NCBI GenBank assembly: GCA_947581665.1
Contig: CANPVI010000038.1
Span: 1 to 10,575 of the forward strand
Origin: an uncultured Atopobiaceae bacterium
GTDB lineage: Bacteria; Actinomycetota; Coriobacteriia; Coriobacteriales; Atopobiaceae
DNA length: 10,575 nucleotides
Reading direction: 5' to 3'
Shown here: positions 6,463 to 10,575 of the stretch, piece after piece
Layout: each line of letters opens with the position of its first letter
How positions within the stretch are numbered: position 1 is the first letter of the stretch
The notes under the pieces: model-generated
What the model was told of the DNA's origin: nothing
The model's input: the letters and a program-made list of their open reading frames with translations, nothing else
The model's database searches: none
Made by a program: the position numbers and the translations under genes

Positions 6463-6588
6463 TCACTCCTCCACGGGGTAGCCGAAATCCTTGAGGTACT
6501 GCGTGACGCCGGGGCGGAGCTTGGACGGCACATCGTCCAGGGTGATCTTCTCCGCGATGATTTCGCCGGCATACAGACGGATCAACAT
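6463..6588 (-). CDS. CD1375-like small phage protein
   Basis: This 41-residue protein reads LIRLYAGEII, then DVPSKLRPGV, then FGYPVEE. The pattern 'LY-A-x-I ... DVP-x-LR-x-x-V' is the one I recall for the CD1375 family of very short proteins beside tail-fibre genes in Clostridia phages. The start at 6588 is supported by AAAGGAGG eight bases upstream. The frame stays open to ATG 6648 and GTG 6657, which would add a hydrophobic stretch (MLHRLFLALAAI), but no strong ribosome-binding site precedes those. Function unknown. It resembles the C-terminus of the preceding 133-residue protein, which suggests duplication of a small module. Confidence 0.7.
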   Translation of the reverse strand: MLIRLYAGEIIAEKITLDDVPSKLRPGVTQYLKDFGYPVEE

Positions 6589-6649
6589 GGCTTTTTCCTC
6601 CTTTCCTGCGGTGATGGCGGCCAGGGCCAAAAACAGCCGGTGCAACATG

Positions 6650-7051
6650 TTAATCACCGACCGCGTCGGCCCCGTTCTGCCGCTCGATGGCGTCGGTCAC
6701 CTGCTGACGCAGGCGGGCCGGGACGTCCTGGATCGTGATGGCCGCGTTGGGCCGGGTGATCTCCCCGACATACAATTCGACCAGCTTGTCGGTGCCGCCC
6801 AGGGCGGCGACGGCTGCGGCCGTGGGGGCCGCGATGGTTGCGGCACCCTCGAAGGAGGGGGCCTCCATCTGCCCGGCGTCGCTGCTGACGACGGCGGGCC
6901 CGTCCTCCGCGAAGATGACGTCGGCCAACTCCATGATGCACCCCTTCAAGAGCTCGATGGTGTCGGCCTTTTCTTTCTCCGCGGCCGCGGCTTCTTTCTC
7001 CTTTTCGTGGATGTCCGCGATGCTGTCAATGCGATGTCTGACCAGTCCCAT
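6650..7051 (-). CDS. Small phage protein downstream of tail fibre, CD1375-like C-terminal motif
   Basis: This 133-residue protein starts with the ATG that overlaps the stop of the target gene (TAATG), so translation is probably coupled. Residues about 10-50 are charged and helical (EKEKEAAAAEKEKADTIELL), probably a coiled coil. An alanine-rich linker leads to a C-terminal segment, LVELYVGEIT to DVPARLRQQV, that matches the neighbouring 41-residue protein in order and spacing. That segment resembles the short CD1375-type proteins often found after tail-fibre genes in Clostridia phages (recalled, not searched). Function is unknown; a structural accessory or chaperone for the fibre is one possibility. 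Confidence 0.75.
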   Translation of the reverse strand: MGLVRHRIDSIADIHEKEKEAAAAEKEKADTIELLKGCIMELADVIFAEDGPAVVSSDAGQMEAPSFEGAATIAAPTAAAVAALGGTDKLVELYVGEITRPNAAITIQDVPARLRQQVTDAIERQNGADAVGD

Positions 7052-8931
7052 TATTCAAACGCACCTCCCAAAGAGTCGATGTGTCCGCCCTGGCCGCCCT
7101 CTCCGCGTTTCGCCGTGATGCGGAAATTGAAAGCGTTGCCCTTTTCGGCGGTCTGGTTGGAAAACAGGAAATTCATGCCGGTTTTGATGGCCTGCGTGGC
7201 GTCCTCCCAGGTGGGCTCGGTGTCCTTGCCGTTGTTCGTGACTTCGACCTTGAATTCCGCGTCCTCCGGGATGCTGCGGGCGATGCTCATGACCATTTTG
7301 GTGATGAGGGCGTCCGCCTCCATGGGGGTTTTCAACGTGATCAGGAGCTCGTGGACGGCCTTGGTGAAGGTCAACGTGTGGACGGCCTGCTTTCCTTTCG
7401 GGTCCTGCGCGGTGATGGTGATGGTCCGCTTGCCGTTGAGCAGCCCCATGAAATAATCGCCGGTGATGTCGAAGGTCTGTTGCACGCCGCTTTCCGGCTG
7501 GTGGCTGCGCTTGGTGACGCCGTCGATGGCCTCGATGACCGTGACGGTGTCGCCGTCCGGGTCGCTGACCTGATAATTGATGGAGAAGCCCTCGGTCTTT
7601 TCGCCCAGGTCGCTCCCGGTGGGGTGTTCGCTGCACGTGATGACGGGGGCCTGGTTGTTGTCCACGGTCCGGGTCTCGCTGGTGGTGTAGACGCTCTCCG
7701 CGTTGTCGCTGTCGTAAGCCTTGACCCGGTACTGCACCGTTTTCCACCCGCCGGTGATGGTGTCGGTGTAGGTGGTGTCGGCGCCCTGGTAGATCTGCTC
7801 CCATTCCTCGCTGTCGTGCTTGCGCTCCAACCTGTACCCGGTGAGGTTCCCCTCGGTGTCGCTGGACGCCGCCCACGAAATGGTGACCTGCTCATTGGCC
7901 GCCGGGGACACGGGGACGGTGATGGACGGGGGCGCGGTGGGGGCGGTGTTGTTGTTGACGTCCCGCTGCGCGCTGTTCCGCCAGTCGCTTTCCAGCCCCT
8001 GCGCGTCGTATGCCTTGACCCGGTACTGTACCGACGGCACGCCGAAGGGGACGGTGTCGTTGGTGGTGGTGGCCGCGCCCTGGTAGATTTGCTCCCACCC
8101 GCTGCCGCCGTTGGTGCTGCGCTCCACCTTGTACCCGGACAGGTTGCTTTCCTTGTCGGTGGACGCCGCCCACGTCACGGTGATGGACGTGCCGCCGTTG
8201 ACCTTTTCGGGGATCGTGATGGACGCGGGCGTCGTCGGAGCCGTGTTCGTGCTGACCGTGCCGTCGTCGCTCACCAAGAGGGAAGAGGGGACGATAAAAG
8301 CCGGGCGCACCCCCCACGCGCCCGAGCAGCCGTAGTAGTTACAACTGCCGTGGGAAACCACGACCCAGGCGCCCGCGGCGCCGACGCTGGAATAGCAACA
8401 GGGGGAGCGGAGCCACCAACCCGTGGCGGAGCCGCTCAACTTGCCGATGCGCTTGTTTCTGGCCTCGGTGGTGTCGCCCTCGATGAAATAATCCAACTTC
8501 GCGCCGTCGACCGGGAAATACGAGTTGACGGTCGTGGTGAAACCGACCTCATACCCGGACAACAGGAACACTTTGACCGACAGGCCACTGGCCCCGCTGT
8601 TGATGGGGGTGGGGCTGGCCCCGGAGCCGGGGCGATACGGGATTTTGACCTGCTTGATCTGCTCCCGGATGACGCTGTCGATCTTGCTGTAAAACGTGCT
8701 GGCCAGGTACTTGGTGGCGATGTCGGACTTTTCGTAGTCGTTCACGTCGGACGCGTGCCATTTCTGCTGCTCGAAAACGTCCTCCATCAACAGCCAGGTC
8801 CCGTTGCAGCTATCGTCATACATGCTGCTGGGCTTGCCCTGGTGGACGATGATGAAATTCTTGGGGGTGCCGTCGATCTTCACCTTGACGATGCTGCCGA
8901 CGGGCTTGGTGCCGATGTTCATGGTTGCCAT
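7051..8931 (-). CDS. DGR target: DUF6273 variable domain plus fibronectin-III repeats, tail-fibre or adhesin-like
   Basis: This 626-residue protein begins at ATG 8931, 9 nt after AAGGAGGA. Residues 1-212 form a DUF6273-like domain with RIG at 161-163, WWLRSP at 172-177 and GVRPAF at 207-212; DUF6273 is a C-type-lectin-fold family and a known DGR target. The variable region covers residues 168-212. Two fibronectin-III-like repeats follow (about 230-328 and 329-426; both contain EQIYQGA and VQYRVKAYD), then an Ig/cadherin-like domain (427-525, with DPDGDTV) and a C-terminal domain (526-626). There is no signal peptide or membrane segment, which fits a virion protein better than an exported host one. 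The gene sits between the RT and the lysis genes and shares one base with the next gene (TAATG). It is probably a receptor-binding or side-fibre protein. Unusually, the variable region is internal, with over 400 residues after it. Confidence 0.88.
   Translation of the reverse strand: MATMNIGTKPVGSIVKVKIDGTPKNFIIVHQGKPSSMYDDSCNGTWLLMEDVFEQQKWHASDVNDYEKSDIATKYLASTFYSKIDSVIREQIKQVKIPYRPGSGASPTPINSGASGLSVKVFLLSGYEVGFTTTVNSYFPVDGAKLDYFIEGDTTEARNKRIGKLSGSATGWWLRSPCCYSSVGAAGAWVVVSHGSCNYYGCSGAWGVRPAFIVPSSLLVSDDGTVSTNTAPTTPASITIPEKVNGGTSITVTWAASTDKESNLSGYKVERSTNGGSGWEQIYQGAATTTNDTVPFGVPSVQYRVKAYDAQGLESDWRNSAQRDVNNNTAPTAPPSITVPVSPAANEQVTISWAASSDTEGNLTGYRLERKHDSEEWEQIYQGADTTYTDTITGGWKTVQYRVKAYDSDNAESVYTTSETRTVDNNQAPVITCSEHPTGSDLGEKTEGFSINYQVSDPDGDTVTVIEAIDGVTKRSHQPESGVQQTFDITGDYFMGLLNGKRTITITAQDPKGKQAVHTLTFTKAVHELLITLKTPMEADALITKMVMSIARSIPEDAEFKVEVTNNGKDTEPTWEDATQAIKTGMNFLFSNQTAEKGNAFNFRITAKRGEGGQGGHIDSLGGAFE
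8298..8430 (-). repeat. DGR variable region VR1 inside the target gene
   Basis: Residues 168-212 of the target protein are encoded here. Against the copy at 10397-10529, 14 codons differ: residues 171, 182, 183, 186, 187, 190, 192, 194, 197-201 and 206. No third codon position differs. Framework residues WWLRSPCCYS, the Cys at 202 and GVRPA are identical in both. If every differing site was A in a common template, at least eight of the codons become AAY, the classical DGR template codon that cannot mutate to a stop at positions 1 and 2. The G-rich 3' end (GGGGGGTGCGCCCGG) is a plausible homing initiation region. Confidence 0.85.
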
Positions 8932-8966
8932 ACTGGAAAATCCTCCTTTTGGCGAAAAAATGAGGC

Positions 8967-10178
8967 TCACCACGGGACGCCCGCGGGAGCCGGTTCCGGC
9001 GGGGCGGGCGCTTTCCTCCGCGTCCGCCTCAGTTGCTTGATTGCTTTCCACGCCTTTTCGTTCTTGCTCTCCCGGATTGGCCTGCGGGCATACACCCGCA
9101 CGCCGACGACGGCCGAAACCTCCGCGGCGATCTTCACCCGAAGGTTGAGGGTGTCGCCGTGGGCCGCGTGGGCGTCCCACGCCTGCCACGATGCGAGGGC
9201 TTTTGCCTTGTCCTCCGGGGTGACCGGCGGGGCCGATTTCCACATCTTGATCCGCGCCTGCATCCGCTGGACGCTGTCCCGGCGGACTTTCATGACGGTG
9301 CCGCCGCGGGCGTCCAAATACGTGTGAAACCCCAGGAAATTGATGCCGTTTTTCAATGGGAAAATGGCGGTTTTGCTGTTGAGCTCCAATTTCAACCCGG
9401 TCATGTACTCCTCGATCCGCTCCCGGTATTCCTGGAGCTGGGCCTTGCTGTCGCTGATGATGTAGAAATCGTCCATGTATCGCCCATAATATCGGGCGTG
9501 CAGGACTTCTTTGACCCAATGGTCGAAATCGTCCAAATACATGAGGGCCAACAACTGCGACGTTTGATAACCCAACGGGAGCCCCGCGGTGCTGTCGATG
9601 TAAACACATAACAGGTTGAAAATCCGCGGGTCCTTCACCCGCTTTTTCAACTTTTCCTTGAGGATGTCGTGGTCGATGGAGGCGAAAAAATGGTGGACGT
9701 CGGCCTTTAATATCCAACCGTCGGCGTAGTCCCACTCCTCCGGCGGGCGTGGCGGGAGCCCCTGGGCCCTCCGGGCCGCTTCGTCGTGCCCCTTGCGCTT
9801 GAGGAAATAATCCTGCATGTTGCGTTTCAGCCGGTGGAGCCCCACGTGGACGCCCTTGCCGATCTGCGACGCGTAGCTGTCCTCGATGAAACTGCGGGTG
9901 ATGGCCTCATACAGAAAATTGTCCACCAGCGCGTGCTGCACAACTTTGTCCCGGAAGGCCGGGGCCTGCACGAGCCGTTTCTTTGGCTCGTACACGAAAA
10001 AAGTCTCAAACTTTCCGGGGCGGTATTGGCCGGTCTGGAGGAGGTAGGTCAACCGCTCGATGTACGTGAGCGCGTGGGCCTCAAACTCCGCCGTGCCGGC
10101 CTTGTCCCGCTTCCCGGATCGTGCGGTTTTGTATGCGTCATACAAAACCGAAAATGTGAATAACTGCCGGTAATCCAT
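8967..10178 (-). CDS. DGR-type reverse transcriptase
   Basis: The 403-residue product is the polymerase of a diversity-generating retroelement. It copies template-repeat RNA into cDNA with errors opposite adenines, and the cDNA replaces the variable region of the target gene. Visible motifs are LKADVHHFFASID with the first catalytic Asp at D160, GLPLGYQTSQ at 199-208, YMDD at 234-237 and NFLGFHTYL at 280-288. The LGxxxSQ form of the fourth motif is characteristic of DGR RTs; group II intron RTs and retrons have PQGxxxSP-like forms. The basic C-terminus (RRTRRKAPAPP) could bind RNA. An insertion at about 128-155 precedes the first catalytic motif. The start at 10178 follows AGGGGGA with good spacing; an in-frame ATG at 10262 lacks a site. 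It lies 35 bp upstream of its VR1 target, in the same orientation. No accessory Avd gene is recognisable. The family call is firm; activity is inferred from intact motifs. Confidence 0.93.
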   Translation of the reverse strand: MDYRQLFTFSVLYDAYKTARSGKRDKAGTAEFEAHALTYIERLTYLLQTGQYRPGKFETFFVYEPKKRLVQAPAFRDKVVQHALVDNFLYEAITRSFIEDSYASQIGKGVHVGLHRLKRNMQDYFLKRKGHDEAARRAQGLPPRPPEEWDYADGWILKADVHHFFASIDHDILKEKLKKRVKDPRIFNLLCVYIDSTAGLPLGYQTSQLLALMYLDDFDHWVKEVLHARYYGRYMDDFYIISDSKAQLQEYRERIEEYMTGLKLELNSKTAIFPLKNGINFLGFHTYLDARGGTVMKVRRDSVQRMQARIKMWKSAPPVTPEDKAKALASWQAWDAHAAHGDTLNLRVKIAAEVSAVVGVRVYARRPIRESKNEKAWKAIKQLRRTRRKAPAPPEPAPAGVPW

Positions 10179-10233
10179 AGGGTTCCCCCTGGAATTCCTG
10201 CACCTGCCGGGCGTGGCTGGTGCTTTGCGCTGC

Positions 10234-10280
10234 ATCAGCGCCGCTGATAGCCGACGGCACAAACGGCGGCCGGCGTCGGC
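10234..10280 (-). other. Structured intergenic leader ahead of the reverse transcriptase
   Basis: The gap of about 110 bp between the VR2 gene and the RT start holds no gene I can support. It contains a perfect inverted repeat at 10234-10248 (6-bp arms ATCAGC and GCTGAT, 3-nt loop) and a second possible stem pairing 10250-10255 (GCCGAC) with 10275-10280 (GTCGGC). These could structure the mRNA leader or a DGR RNA. No U-tract follows, so a terminator is not indicated. Confidence 0.3.
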
Positions 10281-10289
10281 GCCATGTGT

Positions 10290-10575
10290 TTATCCTCCGC
10301 CCACGCGTAGGCATTGGACGGGAAAAGGCCCCCTTTGATGATGACGGGGCGCTGCTTTGGGCCCTTGCGGGCTTAATCGGTCTGGCTGATCCATCAAAGC
10401 CGGGCGCACCCCCCCCGCGCCCGAGCAGCTGTTGCCGCTATAACTGCCGTCGGAATACACGTACCAGGCGATCGTGGCGCCGCCGCCGGAATAGCAACAG
10501 GGGGAGCGGAGCCACCAATTCGTGGCGGATGTGGGCCTTTCCCCAATACGACGCGGCCGCCGCCGCGTTGCATCC
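10290..10575 (-). CDS. 3' end of a second DUF6273-like (C-type-lectin-fold) DGR target protein, partial
   Basis: An open frame runs in from the window edge (first full codon at 10574) and ends at TAA 10292-10290, giving 94 residues without a start. It reads RIGERPTSATNWWLRSPCCY and ends in GVRPAL, the framework typical of DUF6273 domains. Residues upstream of the DNA repeat also match the target at 8931-7051 (RIGxxxSAT), which suggests a coding domain rather than a non-coding template. After GVRPAL the two genes diverge. About 34 further proline-, arginine- and glycine-rich residues precede the stop and resemble no domain I know, so the true 3' end may be altered or the gene degraded. The RT gene lies 111 bp downstream. 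Likely role: a phage tail or surface ligand-binding protein diversified by the DGR. Alternative: a template-like relic; see the findings. Confidence 0.6.
   Translation of the reverse strand, partial: DATRRRPRRIGERPTSATNWWLRSPCCYSGGGATIAWYVYSDGSYSGNSCSGAGGVRPALMDQPDRLSPQGPKAAPRHHQRGPFPVQCLRVGGG
10361..10372 (-). other. Short hairpin with GNRA-type loop downstream of VR2
   Basis: On the minus strand GCCC-GCAA-GGGC forms a 4-bp GC stem with a GNRA-type tetraloop, about 25 nt past the end of the VR2 homology. Some DGRs have a stem-loop with a GAAA loop just downstream of the variable region that promotes retrohoming. The stem here is shorter and farther away, and I found no equivalent after VR1. 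The assignment is speculative. Confidence 0.25.
10397..10529 (-). repeat. DGR variable-region-like repeat VR2
   Basis: This block aligns without gaps to 8298-8430 (constant offset 2099) at about 86% identity. All 19 substitutions fall at codon positions 1 or 2 of 14 codons. On the coding strand this copy has A at nine of the differing sites, the other copy has A at three, and neither has A at seven. A template should carry A at every differing site, so this copy is better read as a second variable region than as the template repeat. Its 3' side is very G-rich (a run of eight G near 10410-10417), as DGR initiation-of-mutagenic-homing sequences usually are. Confidence 0.7.

Noticed and set aside
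6589..6657. Upstream starts (ATG 6648, GTG 6657) for the CD1375-like gene
   Set aside because: Weak ribosome-binding sites and a non-family extension; AAAGGAGG supports 6588.
7921..7960. GTTGTTGTT-like run as a possible template repeat
   Set aside because: It encodes the Asn-rich linker (VNNNTAP) between the two FN3 repeats and has no framework match to the variable regions.
7081..9327. A 748-codon plus-strand frame opposite the target and RT genes
   Set aside because: It is a high-GC shadow of the opposite-strand genes, with Gly/Val/Asp-rich composition and no domain.
7051..9735. An 894-codon frame extending the target upstream of 8931
   Set aside because: The extension overlaps the RT gene in another frame and is low-complexity Arg/Pro/Gly; the strong ribosome-binding site is at 8931.
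10179..10262. A longer RT start at ATG 10262
   Set aside because: The added residues are not RT-like and no ribosome-binding site precedes 10262; AGGGGGA precedes 10178.
10241..10285. A short minus-strand frame from ATG 10285
   Set aside because: Only about 16 codons before a stop and no homology; the region is better seen as the RT leader.
10397..10529. Reading this copy as the DGR template repeat
   Set aside because: Ten of the 19 differences from VR1 are at non-adenine positions of this copy on the coding strand, and the coding context (RIGxxxSAT) extends beyond the DNA homology. It remains a fallback if no third copy exists.
1..10575. CRISPR array, tRNA, rRNA or insertion sequence
   Set aside because: No regularly spaced direct repeats, tRNA-like cloverleaf, or transposase frame with terminal inverted repeats was seen on reading both strands.

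Overview
The window is a GC-rich stretch in which every credible gene reads leftward (minus strand). It looks like the tail-fibre, lysis and accessory end of a temperate phage or prophage of a low-G+C-type phylum member with a GC-rich genome, most likely a gut Clostridia (Oscillospiraceae-like) host. The reasons are canonical GGAGG ribosome-binding sites before almost every gene, a DUF6273-type variable domain, a short CD1375-like phage protein next to the tail gene, and an endolysin and holin-like cassette. The host assignment is inference.

Reading with transcription (high to low coordinates), the right end (10575-8967) holds a diversity-generating retroelement (DGR). It has the 3' end of a gene carrying a DUF6273-like C-type-lectin-fold domain (10574-10290, cut by the window edge), then a DGR-class reverse transcriptase (10178-8967, YMDD and LGxxxSQ motifs). 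A 626-residue adhesin or tail-fibre-like protein follows (8931-7051) with an internal DUF6273 variable domain, two fibronectin-III-like repeats, a third Ig/cadherin-like domain and a distinct C-terminal domain. A 134-bp block is shared between the two DUF6273 genes. It differs at 19 positions, all at codon positions 1 or 2, and all compatible with adenines in a common template. Seven of the 19 have no A in either copy, so both copies look like diversified variable regions (VR1 and VR2). The true template repeat is not in the window.

From 7051 to 4139 comes a tail-to-lysis series: a 133-aa protein, a 41-aa CD1375-like protein that shares a motif with it, a 31-aa peptide, two small membrane proteins, a CHAP-LysM-SH3 endolysin and a holin-like membrane protein. 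The series ends at a strong Rho-independent terminator (3985-3944).

Immediately beyond the terminator is a near-consensus sigma-A promoter (TTGACT, 17-bp spacer, TATAAT). The spacer is filled by a perfect 10-bp inverted repeat, so it is probably a repressible promoter. It drives a separate accessory operon (3875-183) of nine tightly packed genes, then a DraG-type ADP-ribosylglycohydrolase and, last, a ribbon-helix-helix DNA-binding protein. The small proteins are mostly of unknown function. The layout suggests a cargo or moron operon, possibly with a counter-defence or toxin-neutralising role centred on ADP-ribose removal; that role is inference. Bases 1-182 hold no gene I can support.
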